Positions 41,841 through 51,453 of a DNA stretch of 64,000 nt are shown piece after piece; position 1 is the stretch's first letter, and each line of letters begins with the position of its first letter. Made by a program: the position numbers and the translations under genes. The notes beneath the pieces were generated by a model. That model was not told the DNA's origin, made no database searches, and saw only the letters and a list, made by a program, of their open reading frames with translations. Source of the DNA: Actinomadura rupiterrae (GTDB lineage Bacteria; Actinomycetota; Actinomycetes; Streptosporangiales; Streptosporangiaceae); NCBI RefSeq assembly GCF_024172125.1, contig NZ_JAMZEA010000001.1, forward strand, positions 806,001 to 870,000, read 5' to 3'.

Positions 41841-44375
41841 CTACAGCGGCGGTGCCGGCTGACGGCGCAAGACCAGTGCCCAGCCGATCAGGATCGTCCC
41901 GGCGGCGAAGGCTCCAGCCACCACGAACACAGGACGCGGATCATTTCCGAATGCGCGACTTGCCAAGCCCGCCAACGCCGCGCCGATCGGCGTCACAGCA
42001 ATCACCAGCGAGCGGATCGTCGTCGTGACGCGTCCCATCAACTCTCGCGGAATCCACGCCTGCCGCGCGCTCCGATTCACCACGCTCGCCACGGTCACCG
42101 AAGCCCCCTGGACGGCATTCGCAAGCACCAGGCCCCACGCGTCCGAAACCATCCCCATCGCGGCCAGCGCCGTCCCGACTCCAACGACACCAACGGTCAC
42201 CGCACCCATAGTTCCAAGCCACCGCGCGACGACGCCCGCCGCCATGGCCCCCGCGACGCCGCCTACTCCCTCAGCCGCAACCAGCGCCGCCACGGCATGC
42301 GTGGGCAGCCCAAGCGTGACCCGCCCCAAATAGACGATCAGAGTGTCCACAGCCAGACACAGATTCACCACAACCTGAACCGCCGTCACCGCCAACAGCG
42401 GCCGACACCCGACCAAGAACCGCAACCCCTCCAAAAAGTCCCGCCCAACTCCCCGCAGAAACAAGACAAAACCCCACTCACCCCCCACCCCCGCCCCCCA
42501 CACCGCCAGCTCACCCACCCGCACCCGCACCCGCGCCCCTACCGCTACAGGCGCCCAGCCCACTCCCCGCACCCGCACCGCTACAGGTGCCCAGGCCGCT
42601 CCCCGCACCAGTCCCCGCACGCCCGCCGGCTCGCCCGCCCATGCCTGCGCCCAGACCCCTGCGGACGCCCGGACCGACCCCCGCACCCGCACCCGCCCCC
42701 GTGCGCCCGTCCACCCCCGCACCCACACGGGTGGAGGTGCCCAGGCCGCTGCCCACACCAGCACCCGCACGCCCGCCCGCTCGCGCGCCCAACCCCCCAC
42801 CCGCGCACCTACCGCTGCAGGTGCCCAGGCCGCTCGCCGCACCAGCACCCGCACACCCGCCCGCCCGCGCGCCCACCCCCGAGCCCAGACCCCTGCGGAC
42901 GCCCGGACCAATGCACGCACCCGCACCCGCGCGCCCGCCCATCCCCGCACCCACAACGCTGCAGGCGCCCAGCCCACTGCCCACACCAGCACCCGCACAC
43001 TCGCCCGCCCGCGCGCCCGACCCCCCACCCGCGCGCCTACCGCTGCAGGTGCCCAGACCGCTCCCCGCACCAGCAACCCCACGCCCGCCCGTTCGCGCGC
43101 CCAACCCCGCACCCAGATCCATGCGGGCGCCCGGACCAATGCCCGCACCCGTACCCGCACGGCCACCCACCCCCGCGCCCGACGCGCACCCACGCCCCGG
43201 CCCGTGCCCGTGCCCCGGCTCGTGCCCGCACCCCCGCTAGTTCCCACACCCCCGCCCATCCCCACGCCCTCTGTCCGTGCCCGCGCCGACGCCCGCGCGC
43301 GAGCCCGCTCCTGTATCCCCGCCTGCTCCTGCGCCCCCACCCGCTCTCCGACGCCTGCCCGCATCCGCATCGGTGTCCACACCCACGCCTGCGCCCACGG
43401 CCACGCCCACGCCCACGCCCACGCCCACGCCTGCGCCCACGCCTGCCAAGCGAACACGGACGCACACCGTTGAGCGGTAACCGAACTTCGCCTCCTCAAG
43501 ACGCTTTTCCGCGCAGATGCGACCAACCGTGTTCGGCCGCGAACGGCACTGCGCGATCGAGCAGGGAAGACCGGTCTTGTTCGCCAGCACCACCTCCGCG
43601 CTCGGTTGACCGCTTGGCTGTCCGTTCGCTCGCCCTCCCACCCAGGCCAGGTTCGTTTGAACGACTGATCACCCCGCTGCGCCTCGCCACCGAATGTTCG
43701 GTCGTCCAACCGAGCACCCTTTGCCGTAGTGGACGGCGCGTTTGTTCGCATGAGCGACCGCTCACGCCTCCTCGACCAAAGCAGCGCGAACGTTCGGATG
43801 AACAGGCGTCGGTCCGTAACGACACCAAGCGACACGCATGAAACGACGAACGTCGCCGCGTTCAAAAGCAAGGCGGCGCCCACGCCGACCACAGCGGCGA
43901 GAAAGGCAACCACTGCAGGCCCGACAACGGCGGCCAACTGCGCGGCCGTCTCCATGACCGCGTTCGCGCGCAGCAACCCCTCGTTCGCGAACAGATCCTT
44001 GAGGGACGCGCCAAGAGCGGCGTCGAAGAACACCGTCGCGATCCCGGCAACGAACGCCAACCCGAGCACAAGCGGCAGCCGGGCCATACCAACCCAGACC
44101 ATCACGGGCAACGCCACAAAGACGGCAGCGCGCACGACGTCCGCCACGACCAGGACCGTCCAGGCGTTCCATCGATCGACGAGCGCGCCCGCAGGGACAC
44201 CAACGAGCAGGTAGCCGACCCCGCGCGGTGCTGCCGCCAGCCCGGCGAGCAGCGGATCGCGGGTCAGCCGCAGCACCAGTAGCGGGACGGCCAGCACCGC
44301 CAGCCCGTCCCCCAGCAGTGACACCGCCTGCCCGCCGAGGAAGATCCGCCGCCGCCTCGCTGACGGACGGTTCAT
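41841..44375 (-). CDS. MFS transporter with a ~415-residue repeat insertion
   Basis: An 844-aa protein about twice the normal size. Residues 1-200 are helices 1-6 of a DHA3/EntS-type exporter (IFLGGQAVSLLGDGLAVLAV; GVPAGALVDRWNAWTVLVV), and the last ~225 residues are helices 7-12, starting DFLEGLRFLVGCRPLLAVTA. Between them lie about 415 residues, mostly imperfect units of 25-26 residues (GVRVLVWAAAWAP..., ARVRVRALVRASAGVWARGW). The two halves are in one frame, which argues that the insertion is tolerated; but long repeats of high GC stay open in several frames, so a damaged gene is possible. The ATG overlaps the methyltransferase stop (ATGA), so translation is coupled. Confidence 0.78.
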   Translation of the reverse strand: MNRPSARRRRIFLGGQAVSLLGDGLAVLAVPLLVLRLTRDPLLAGLAAAPRGVGYLLVGVPAGALVDRWNAWTVLVVADVVRAAVFVALPVMVWVGMARLPLVLGLAFVAGIATVFFDAALGASLKDLFANEGLLRANAVMETAAQLAAVVGPAVVAFLAAVVGVGAALLLNAATFVVSCVSLGVVTDRRLFIRTFALLWSRRRERSLMRTNAPSTTAKGARLDDRTFGGEAQRGDQSFKRTWPGWEGERTDSQAVNRARRWCWRTRPVFPARSRSAVRGRTRLVASARKSVLRRRSSVTAQRCASVFAWQAWAQAWAWAWAWAWPWAQAWVWTPMRMRAGVGERVGAQEQAGIQERARARASARARTEGVGMGGGVGTSGGAGTSRGTGTGRGVGARRARGWVAVRVRVRALVRAPAWIWVRGWARERAGVGLLVRGAVWAPAAVGARVGGRARGRASVRVLVWAVGWAPAALWVRGWAGARVRVRALVRASAGVWARGWARGRAGVRVLVRRAAWAPAAVGARVGGWARERAGVRVLVWAAAWAPPPVWVRGWTGARGRVRVRGSVRASAGVWAQAWAGEPAGVRGLVRGAAWAPVAVRVRGVGWAPVAVGARVRVRVGELAVWGAGVGGEWGFVLFLRGVGRDFLEGLRFLVGCRPLLAVTAVQVVVNLCLAVDTLIVYLGRVTLGLPTHAVAALVAAEGVGGVAGAMAAGVVARWLGTMGAVTVGVVGVGTALAAMGMVSDAWGLVLANAVQGASVTVASVVNRSARQAWIPRELMGRVTTTIRSLVIAVTPIGAALAGLASRAFGNDPRPVFVVAGAFAAGTILIGWALVLRRQPAPPL
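42540..43200 (-). repeat. 75-78 bp degenerate repeat within the MFS gene
   Basis: On the plus strand, variants of GCAGGTGCCCAGGCCGCT recur near 42581, 42659, 42734, 42813, 42890, 42960, 43042 and 43120, that is about every 77 bp. Alternate units share a GCGGACGCCCGGACC variant, so there is a higher-order two-unit period. Confidence 0.85.
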
Positions 44376-45001
44376 TCCGGACGGACGGCCACGATCCGGA
44401 AGCTCACGCCCATGCGTCCGCGCGCGACATGCTCGATCCGGAATCCCGCGCGGCGCAGCGGTCCCCGCGGATCGCGCGTCAGGTGGTCGGCCGACAGCCG
44501 AACGATCAGCGGCTCGATCAGATGCATCATTGTTCGAATGAACAGGTTGGATGACGGACCGTGTTCGGCCATGACCATTCGTCCACCTGGTCGAAGGATC
44601 CTGAACGCTTCGCGCAGCGCCGCCTCCTCATTCGGGATCGAGCAGAGCGTGAACGTCGAGACGACCGTGTCGGCACAGCCGTCCGGCAGGTCGAGACACT
44701 GCGCGTCGTCCCGCCGCAGCTCGACGCGGCCGGCGAGCTTCTGGTCCTCGACCCGCTCCCGCGCGAGCGCGGGCATCCGCTCCGACAGGTCGATCCCGAT
44801 GACCGAAACGACATCGTCGCCGTAAAGCGGCAGGTTGAGGCCCGTCCCGACGGCGATCTCCACGACCCGTCCGGACGCGCGCCCGGTCACCCACGTCCGG
44901 CTGCCGGGAAACAGCAGCCGCTCGCAGGTCGCCATCTGCCGGTCATACCGGTCGGCGACGGCGTCGAAGACCCGAAGCACGCGCTCGTTACTGGTCCGCA
45001 C
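44372..45001 (-). CDS. class I SAM-dependent methyltransferase
   Basis: A 209-aa methyltransferase of the UbiE/Methyltransf_11 type. Motif I is VVEIAVGTGLNLPLYG near residue 46, followed by GIDLSERMPALA, DDAQCLDLPDGCADTVVSTF and ILRPGGRMVMAEHG. The C-terminal end has a hydrophobic helix (FIRTMMHLIEPLIVRL), so it may act on lipids or quinones at the membrane. The GTG start has GGAGG 8 nt upstream. Its stop overlaps the start of the repeat-bearing MFS gene; export of a methylated product is conceivable. Confidence 0.9.
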   Translation of the reverse strand: MRTSNERVLRVFDAVADRYDRQMATCERLLFPGSRTWVTGRASGRVVEIAVGTGLNLPLYGDDVVSVIGIDLSERMPALARERVEDQKLAGRVELRRDDAQCLDLPDGCADTVVSTFTLCSIPNEEAALREAFRILRPGGRMVMAEHGPSSNLFIRTMMHLIEPLIVRLSADHLTRDPRGPLRRAGFRIEHVARGRMGVSFRIVAVRPE

Positions 45002-45143
45002 CGTCCCACCTCCGCGCCCGGCGCTCGCGGGCTCCGTCCTCGATCGTCCTACCGGAGGTCGTTTCATGCACCATCGAACATTCGGAAGCACGAAACGCCG
45101 CAGGCCGACCGCGCTTGCCGAAACCGGCCACTAAGGTGCCGGA

Positions 45144-46247
45144 ATGATCTGGAAAGGTCCGACCCAGCGCATCGTGGACGGCGAGGCGATCACGGGCGTC
45201 TGGTGTCATGCCTGGTCGTCCCGGCCGTCCTCAACGCGCCCCGCCGTGGTGGACCTGTTCGTCTACGCGGACGGCCACATCGAGTGCGACGGTGGCATGG
45301 ACCTGGACGGCCTGCGCCGCCGCCTCGCCGACGGACGCATCCGGCTCCGCGACCCCGAGCAACCGGCCACGACCGCCCCACCCCAGCGTCCCCGCTGGTC
45401 AGCGCGATACCCGGAGCCCCTGACCGAGGACGGCTTCGCCGCCGAGATCCTGGACAAGATCGCCGAGCTGAACGGCCACCCTACGAGCTCCGACCGCTGC
45501 TGGGAGGCGATCCGCCGCTGGCAGGACGAGCCGACCGAAACGAACCGCCGCCTCGTCCGGAACGCCTACCTGGCGATCCCCGCGCACAACCGCGTCTACG
45601 TCCTCGGCGACATGGACCTCCAGGACATCCCCTTGCGGCAGCTCGCCACCGACCCCGGCGAACCGGTCGGCGGCGACGGCCCGATCGCCACCGAGGAGAT
45701 GTACCTGCAGGTCAAGGAGTACTTCGACGCCGGCGACCGAGGTGAGGAACACTTCCGCGCCAAGCTCGCCCTCCGCCACGCGGACGACGAGGCGACCCCC
45801 GCGCCGACCCTCACCTCGAACGAACGGGTCAACCCGTCCCAGATGGACGACGCCGTCCTCCGCAACGAGTTCCCGTGCCCCATCGCCTACCGCGGCCACA
45901 CATATCGGACGGTCCTCCACGCATATTGGGCGCAGGCCGTGGCCTCCCCCGCCGACCACGACCGCATCCGCGACACAACAGACGTCCGCGACGCACAGGA
46001 GCTGGGCGGATCATGCCCCCTCCACCCCGACTGGCCCGTCCGCCGCGTCGCGATCATGGCCGAAATCCTCCGCGCCAAGTTCGCGCAACACCCCGCGATG
46101 GCCGACATCCTCCTGGCCACTGGCACCGCCCGCATCCGCTACACCGGCTACTCCGAATCCCCGTACTGGACCGAGCGGGGACCCCGCGAAGGCCGGAACT
46201 GGATGGGCCGCCTCCTCGAACTCATCCGCTCCGAACTCGCTCAGTGA
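45144..46247 (+). CDS. NADAR-like domain protein
   Basis: A 367-aa protein. The N-terminal ~100 residues are an uncharacterised beta-rich domain (VVDLFVYADGHIECDGGMDL). The C-terminal half resembles NADAR/YbiA proteins, which cleave or bind ADP-ribose-type riboflavin and NAD metabolites: FPCPIAYRGHTYRTVLHAYW, DAQELGG, RRVAIMAEILRAKFAQHPAM, LLATGTARIRYTG and GRNWMGRLLELIRSEL. The position that is usually a catalytic Glu in TxEHxY is Leu here (TVLHAYW), so activity is uncertain. TAAGGT ends 6 nt before the ATG (leaderless). Its 3' end overlaps the convergent MerR gene by 7 bp. Confidence 0.72.
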   Translation: MIWKGPTQRIVDGEAITGVWCHAWSSRPSSTRPAVVDLFVYADGHIECDGGMDLDGLRRRLADGRIRLRDPEQPATTAPPQRPRWSARYPEPLTEDGFAAEILDKIAELNGHPTSSDRCWEAIRRWQDEPTETNRRLVRNAYLAIPAHNRVYVLGDMDLQDIPLRQLATDPGEPVGGDGPIATEEMYLQVKEYFDAGDRGEEHFRAKLALRHADDEATPAPTLTSNERVNPSQMDDAVLRNEFPCPIAYRGHTYRTVLHAYWAQAVASPADHDRIRDTTDVRDAQELGGSCPLHPDWPVRRVAIMAEILRAKFAQHPAMADILLATGTARIRYTGYSESPYWTERGPREGRNWMGRLLELIRSELAQ

Positions 46248-47158
46248 GCCCGTAGCGCCGCGACGAACCAGTCGAAAACCGGCACGAGATCCGGCTGCGC
46301 GGGCCACCCGTTGATCTTCCCCAGCAGCGCCCAGTACCGCGCCGCACGCGGGTCGTTCGCCACCTCCACCCGGCGCAGCACATCACGTCGATACGCCGGC
46401 GTATCGACGACCCCGAACGTCTCCGCATACCTCCCGACCAGCTCGTCCACCATCGCCCCGCCCTCCGCGGACTCCGGCGCGACCCCGGCCTCCCGAGCCG
46501 CACCGACCCTCTCGATGATCAGCTGCGACAGCTCCCCATGCAGCTCGGCCTCCCCTTGCTCCGCCTGATACTCGGCCATCCGCCGCACCGCCGCCCGGAA
46601 CTCCTCGTCCCGAACCAGACCGGCCAGCTCGATCCATGCCTCCACCTGCTCGGGCTCCGGATCGTCCGGCAGCTCCGGCATCGCCGACCGCATCATCGCC
46701 ACGAACGCCGGGTTCGCCTCCAGCCCGCCGAACGTCGCATCGATGAACTCGTGAACGATCGCGTTCCGCTCCTCCGCGGACAACCGCGCCAACTCATGCA
46801 TGATCTTCAACTCCTCGGGTCCTGATCCCCTGCGCGCCACCGCCCGCAACACCGCCCGCCGCAACCGCAACGTCCGGATCTGCGCGTCCAGCGCCTCCGC
46901 ATGCACCGCCGCGATCTCGGCCAACGTCACGCCCCGCTCCAGCAACCGCCGAACGGTCGCCAGATCCACATCGAGCTCCCGCAACGTCCGCACCAGCTCC
47001 AACCGAGCCAGCGCCCGCACGTCATAAACCCGCTGACCAGCATGGTTCCGCCCCACAGGCGGCACCAGCCCCTCATCCGAGTAGAACCGCACCGTCTTAA
47101 CCGAAACCCCGCCAAGCCGCGCCAACTCCCCAATCAAAAACCCCACTCCGTCATCCAC
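46241..47158 (-). CDS. MerR-family transcriptional regulator
   Basis: A 305-aa regulator. The MerR helix-turn-helix and wing are at residues 7-75 (FLIGELARLGGVSVKTVRFY, then EGLVPPVGRNHAGQRVYDVR), followed by the dimer helix and a long C-terminal ligand-binding helical domain of about 200 residues, as in TipAL-like proteins. The inducer is unknown and no divergent target gene is adjacent. The GTG start follows GGAGG by 7 nt; an ATG 20 codons upstream is open but has no family support. Confidence 0.88.
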   Translation of the reverse strand: MDDGVGFLIGELARLGGVSVKTVRFYSDEGLVPPVGRNHAGQRVYDVRALARLELVRTLRELDVDLATVRRLLERGVTLAEIAAVHAEALDAQIRTLRLRRAVLRAVARRGSGPEELKIMHELARLSAEERNAIVHEFIDATFGGLEANPAFVAMMRSAMPELPDDPEPEQVEAWIELAGLVRDEEFRAAVRRMAEYQAEQGEAELHGELSQLIIERVGAAREAGVAPESAEGGAMVDELVGRYAETFGVVDTPAYRRDVLRRVEVANDPRAARYWALLGKINGWPAQPDLVPVFDWFVAALRAH

Positions 47159-47793
47159 CCCCCAACCCTCCAACCTCCCCCCACTGGAGCCGCAACCCCA
47201 CTCCGAAATCTCCCCCAACGCCCAAGCCCCGCCGCAGGACGAGGCAGAACCTCGTCTGCGACAGCGGCGAACATGCCTACACCACAGGACTCGGCGCCGC
47301 GCGCCTCACACCCAGTGACACGTCGACAGGAAGTCGCTGCCTCCAGGCAGACCACGCCCATCGGCGGTCAATATGCAGGACGAGGATCGAAGGATGCGTT
47401 CGTCCATCCAGCGTTGGCGGTTTCGGTTGCCCGCCATATCGGCACTCTTGCAACGAAGCAGGCAGAAAGTCCGCGCACTCTGGCGGATAAAGTCAGGCGG
47501 GACCGGAGTCCAATTCTCGCTCGGCAATGCCCGAGGCAGCCTCGTATACCGTGAGTCCACGGAGCTAACAGCCCTTTATCCGTTGGCCGGTACAAGAGTG
47601 GCATAGGATGCCAGCGACCGGGACACCACTTTAGGACTCTAGCCGCGTCCATAGCGAGAGAGGCCCTGCCCGACTCAACTAACCTTAAGCCGCTCTTCCT
47701 GAGGACGCTGGTCGGCGACTGTCAGCGGTACGCCAATATCGCCATTTTGGCCTCACTGGCCTCTAGCGGCATCAACGACTCACCATTACTCAA
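47159..47793. other. 635-bp stretch without a supported gene, lower GC
   Basis: Base composition drops from the flanking >70% GC. Short open frames occur on both strands but none has a ribosome-binding site or recognisable family. It could be the remnant of an insertion. Confidence 0.5.
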
Positions 47794-48372
47794 TTATGCC
47801 GGTCGAGGTGCGCAGTAATGAATCTCACCGAAGCGCTTTTCCGCGATCGACATGAATGCCGTCAGATCTCGCGCCGCATCTCGCCCGCTCATCACTGGCA
47901 CGAAATCGATACTCAACCAGAGCGGCCTCCCTCCGCACATAAAAACCGCTATCACATAATTCGAGCGCCCGGTGGAGCCGGCACTGCTTCCGACATAAAT
48001 TCTCCCCCTTCCGAGGACGAGAGGAAGCGGGCGCACTGTCTCATCCTTAGAGTCGAGGACATGATCGCCAGGTGTTCGCTCGATGGCATTGTAAGACCAG
48101 CTTACCGCCAATGGCGGCTGCCGACTTGCTGAAAACGCCAGGCACAGCCCGTGGTCCGGCTGCCGCCGCTCACCCCATGAAGGAGCTAGAGGTTCTTTAA
48201 TTCCGGTCACTAGCCGGAATGCACGCTCGGGCACGAGATCACAAATATAGGGTGATGCGTCAACTACTTTCAAGGATCCAGAAGGCTGTATCGCAATGTC
48301 GCGCCTCTCGCCGCTGCAGGCAGCCAAACAGGAGGCGACCAACAATACTTGCGCGATTCTGTTCGCCTTCAT
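47794..48372 (-). CDS. DUF3558-like lipoprotein
   Basis: A 192-aa lipoprotein: signal peptide AQVLLVASCLAACSG with lipobox LAAC near residues 16-19. The mature part has CDLVPERAFRLVTGIKEPL near residue 44 and paired cysteines further on (GLCLAFS; FMCGGRPLWL), in the manner of actinobacterial DUF3558 lipoproteins often encoded with ESX loci. It is 12 bp downstream of the large 725-aa gene and probably in its operon. GC content is noticeably lower than average. Confidence 0.75.
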   Translation of the reverse strand: MKANRIAQVLLVASCLAACSGERRDIAIQPSGSLKVVDASPYICDLVPERAFRLVTGIKEPLAPSWGERRQPDHGLCLAFSASRQPPLAVSWSYNAIERTPGDHVLDSKDETVRPLPLVLGRGRIYVGSSAGSTGRSNYVIAVFMCGGRPLWLSIDFVPVMSGRDAARDLTAFMSIAEKRFGEIHYCAPRPA

Positions 48373-48384
48373 TGATGCATCCAG

Positions 48385-50562
48385 TCAGCTTGATGGTAAG
48401 TGCGCATCGAGATCATTGCCAAAGTGGCCTGCAACTTCACTTCTCCCTTGCTCAAGGGTGGATCGAGATATCTCTTCGAAATGATCGAACCCTGCTCGGT
48501 TACGCGCCCATTCCATGAACCGCTGAAGCTCCACATGCCCTAGAGACTCAGGCGCTCTGAGTACGGAATGGCCATCGCCAGTTCCGAATGGCTCACCCCG
48601 CGCATCTGCCAAGGGAAACTTCCGGTGCTGAACCATCGAGGAGGCGATCATTTGGGAGAAGAGGCGTTGGGTGGCTTCGGTGTTGGATTTGGGGGCGAGG
48701 ATGGTCGGGTCGGGGTGTTCGGCCAGGCGTTGGGTTATCCAGGTTTCGAGGGCGCCTAGGAGTTTGGGGGTTGCCTGGTCGGCTATTGCGCCTGCGGCGG
48801 GTGCCGCTTGGGCGGCTCTGCCGTAGAGGGAGGCGACTGGGATGAGGCCTACCAGTTGGTTCACGTGCTCGCGTAGCTGGGCGTTGGACTCTTCTAGGCG
48901 GTCGGTCTCTGCTTGCACTGTGCGGGTTCGTGCTTCAAGGAGGCGGCCGAACATCCAGCCTTCGCTTGGAAGGGCGTCCTCAAGGTTGCGGGTGACGTCG
49001 CCCGGTCTGGCTATGGCTGCGTCTACGGCTAGGCGGGCGTGAACGATTTCAGCTTTGAGGAGGGTGTCGTAGGCGTTGGCGTCTCGGCAGACGTCCAGGA
49101 GGACGTAGTCGAGGTCTCCGTTTTCCAGGCCGGACGTGTCGGGGGTGGTGGTGTAGTGGAGGTAGCGGTAGATGGAGTGCAGGCGGTCAATGTGGTTGGA
49201 CAAGATTTGAGCCATTGCGGGACGCAAGGCCGACAGGTCGTCTGCCGAATCTTTGTCCACGGTCATCTTTTTCTGGGCCGTGTCCGGTTTGAAGTAGGTG
49301 CGCGCGTTGTCGGCCAGGGCTTTTGCAGCCTGGAGGGCGATTGCCGTTGAGGCCGGGTCCTGGCCGGAGGCGGCGGTTTGGAGGGTGGCGGCTAGGGCCT
49401 TGGCGTGGTCGGTTTTGCCCCAGTCGGGTCGGAGGTCGTGGATTAGGTAGTAGAGGTTGGATGTCTTGTTGAGGGATTCGTCCTTGGGGGCGAAGGGGCC
49501 GTGCCAGCCTGTTAGGAGGGTTTGGGCGGCGTCTCGGCCTGAGTGGGCGGCGGCCTCCAGGAGTGGGGAGAGGAGTTCGCGTTGAGGGTAGGAGCCGTGG
49601 CGGCTTATTAGGCCTGCCTGGTCGCGGACGACCTTGGTGGCGCCTGGGTCGAGGGCGTTGCCTAGGTGGAAATGGCCACTCAGGTCCGTGACTATTTCGG
49701 AGGTGTTCTTTCGCTGGGTTTTGTCGTAGGCGATCATGTCGTTGCCGACTACGCGGAAGAATGCTGGGGAGAATTTTGAGGGTCCCGATGAGGCCAATAT
49801 TGTTGCTAGGGATTGGTAGCCGTCTGTGCGTGAGGTTGGCGGGGCTTCGGGAGGGAAGTGGGAGCGGCCCGCATCGCGTAGCTGGTCCAGGAAATGGTCG
49901 CCTAGGTAGGCCTTGCTTTGCGGGTCGGTTGTGGTGGCCAGGGAGCGGGCGAGGAATGTGAGTATGGTGCGGGCTTTCTTGGCGTCCGCGTTCAGGCGGG
50001 AATCGCTGACGATGTGGAGGCTTCCGTCTGCCGGCTCCAGGTTCATTTCGCCGGATAGCGGTTTGGCCAGTGCGATAGGGATGGCGAGGAGGTTGGTGGG
50101 GCCCAAGGACGCCATGAGGGATTGGGCGAAGGAAGGGGTCACGTCTTCTGGGCGGATGCGGTTGAGCTCGTCCCAAGCGGTTCGGTCACCGGCGGCTGCT
50201 CGGCGCAGGGCGTCGGCGGCGCGGGCTCCCTCTATGTGCGCTACCTGGTCGGTGTAGCGGTCTGGGAGGGTCAGGTATGTGCCGTCCGGTGTGCACATCT
50301 TCATGGCGATGTGTTCGCGGTCCAGGTCGTGCGCCAGGAGGCTGCGGCGGCGCAGGTCGGACGCGGCGTCGGTGGCCCAGGCGGCGAGGCGGCGGATCTC
50401 CAGTGCGGGGGCGGTGGAGACGCCGGCGGCGTTCAGGGTCTGCCAGAGCTGGTCGGCCAGGTCCGCGAGGGCCGGGGCGGCGCGGGTCATCTGGCGGGTC
50501 ATGTGCTCGAACTCGTTCAGCTTCACGCCGCAGGTGTCGGGGCTGAGCCAGGCGTCGCCCAT
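48385..50562 (-). CDS. large ESX-associated protein of unknown function (DUF6571-like)
   Basis: A 725-aa protein, mostly helical. The first ~90 residues (VKLNEFEHMTRQMTRAAPAL ... LEIRRLAAWATDAASDLRRR) look like a WXG100-type helical hairpin, and the central part (ATILASSGPSKFSPAFFRVV, LSGHFHLGNALDPGATKVV, LLTGWHGPFAPKDESLNKTS) resembles, from memory, actinobacterial DUF6571 proteins, which are large and linked to type VII secretion. No enzyme motif is recognised. It may be an exported substrate. Its ATG overlaps the stop of the small gene upstream (TAATG), and a lipoprotein gene follows. Confidence 0.75.
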   Translation of the reverse strand: MGDAWLSPDTCGVKLNEFEHMTRQMTRAAPALADLADQLWQTLNAAGVSTAPALEIRRLAAWATDAASDLRRRSLLAHDLDREHIAMKMCTPDGTYLTLPDRYTDQVAHIEGARAADALRRAAAGDRTAWDELNRIRPEDVTPSFAQSLMASLGPTNLLAIPIALAKPLSGEMNLEPADGSLHIVSDSRLNADAKKARTILTFLARSLATTTDPQSKAYLGDHFLDQLRDAGRSHFPPEAPPTSRTDGYQSLATILASSGPSKFSPAFFRVVGNDMIAYDKTQRKNTSEIVTDLSGHFHLGNALDPGATKVVRDQAGLISRHGSYPQRELLSPLLEAAAHSGRDAAQTLLTGWHGPFAPKDESLNKTSNLYYLIHDLRPDWGKTDHAKALAATLQTAASGQDPASTAIALQAAKALADNARTYFKPDTAQKKMTVDKDSADDLSALRPAMAQILSNHIDRLHSIYRYLHYTTTPDTSGLENGDLDYVLLDVCRDANAYDTLLKAEIVHARLAVDAAIARPGDVTRNLEDALPSEGWMFGRLLEARTRTVQAETDRLEESNAQLREHVNQLVGLIPVASLYGRAAQAAPAAGAIADQATPKLLGALETWITQRLAEHPDPTILAPKSNTEATQRLFSQMIASSMVQHRKFPLADARGEPFGTGDGHSVLRAPESLGHVELQRFMEWARNRAGFDHFEEISRSTLEQGRSEVAGHFGNDLDAHLPSS

Positions 50563-50801
50563 TAGAGGACCGGGGCGTTCGACTTGTCGCGAACCAGTTG
50601 GACGGACTTGGCGAGCTGCGCTTGGAGGCGGCGTTCGGCGTCCTCGACGCGGGACGCGAAACCACGTGCGGACGCGCCGCCGACCCAGGCGTGGTCGGCC
50701 ATGGCCATGCGCGGGCCGGACAGCAGGCGCCAGTGGTCGTCCGAAAGGCGCTGCACGCGTCCGAGGAGCATCCGGAGCTCCACCGCGTCGGGTCCGGCCA
50801 T
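50562..50801 (-). CDS. small WXG100-like protein
   Basis: A 79-aa helical protein with a central turn WVGGASARGF near residue 41 in the WxG position between two amphipathic helices (VELRMLLGRVQRLSDDHWRL; FASRVEDAERRLQAQLAKSV). This is the plan of WXG100/ESX secretion partners although the motif is WVG. GGAGGG lies 5-6 nt before the ATG. It is translationally coupled to the 725-aa gene and may be its co-secreted partner or chaperone. Confidence 0.8.
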   Translation of the reverse strand: MAGPDAVELRMLLGRVQRLSDDHWRLLSGPRMAMADHAWVGGASARGFASRVEDAERRLQAQLAKSVQLVRDKSNAPVL

Positions 50802-51453
50802 CGTCACCCTCCGTCGTCGGTTGCTTGACTTTGGCATGGCGGAGTTGGGGTGAACGGGGCCGCGACTGTCTGTTTCTGGATCGTGACCCAGGGTGGGGTG
50901 GCGGATAGGGCATGCTTCGCGGAACGGGCGGGAGTTGGGGGGTTGGCGCGCGTCCGCGGTCCGGCGAATGCATGGATTCTGGTCGGTCCGAACTGCGGTA
51001 CGGCTATGCCGGGCCAGAACGCATCGCCGGGGGCCGAGGCCGCTGGGCACGGGGCCGATCACGGCGTATTCCCGGGCGGGTGCGGTGGCGGCCTCGCAGG
51101 TTAGGAATTGCGCGGAGGCAGGGCGTCCTGAAGCGCGCACGGCCAGGCTTGCGTGCGTTGCCGGGCAGGCTCAGCAGTGCGCGGGCGGGCACGGCGGTTG
51201 CGAGTCGTGGGGGTCTTCGTGTCCCGGTGGGCAGGGCGGACGCGTTCGGGCGTCGCGGGGGCTGGACGTCCAGGCCGGGCTAACGGGCGCGTTTCGGAGT
51301 CGCGTGGGGCTAGGCGTGTGGGGACGCGTCCGGCAGTTGCACGGTCGAGGCGTGCGGGCGGGGAGGGCGTCCGAAGGCCTACCGGGCGGGCATGAGCGGG
51401 GCTTCGCGGCCCGCGGCGGCGGGGGGTGTGGCCTGGTCGGCGGGGATGGCGGG
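50802..51453. other. intergenic stretch without a supported gene
   Basis: About 650 bp rich in G on the plus strand with no ribosome-binding site or family resemblance in any frame. It should contain the promoter of the small WXG-like operon on the minus strand. Confidence 0.5.

Noticed and set aside
41568..43841. Plus-strand open frame of 757 codons opposite the repeat-bearing MFS gene
   Set aside because: It is a Pro/Arg/His repeat translation with no start signal and no family resemblance, whereas the minus frame joins both halves of a transporter.
47368..47652. 94-codon minus-strand frame in the low-GC gap
   Set aside because: No ribosome-binding site, no recognisable sequence, and an overlapping frame of similar length exists on the other strand.
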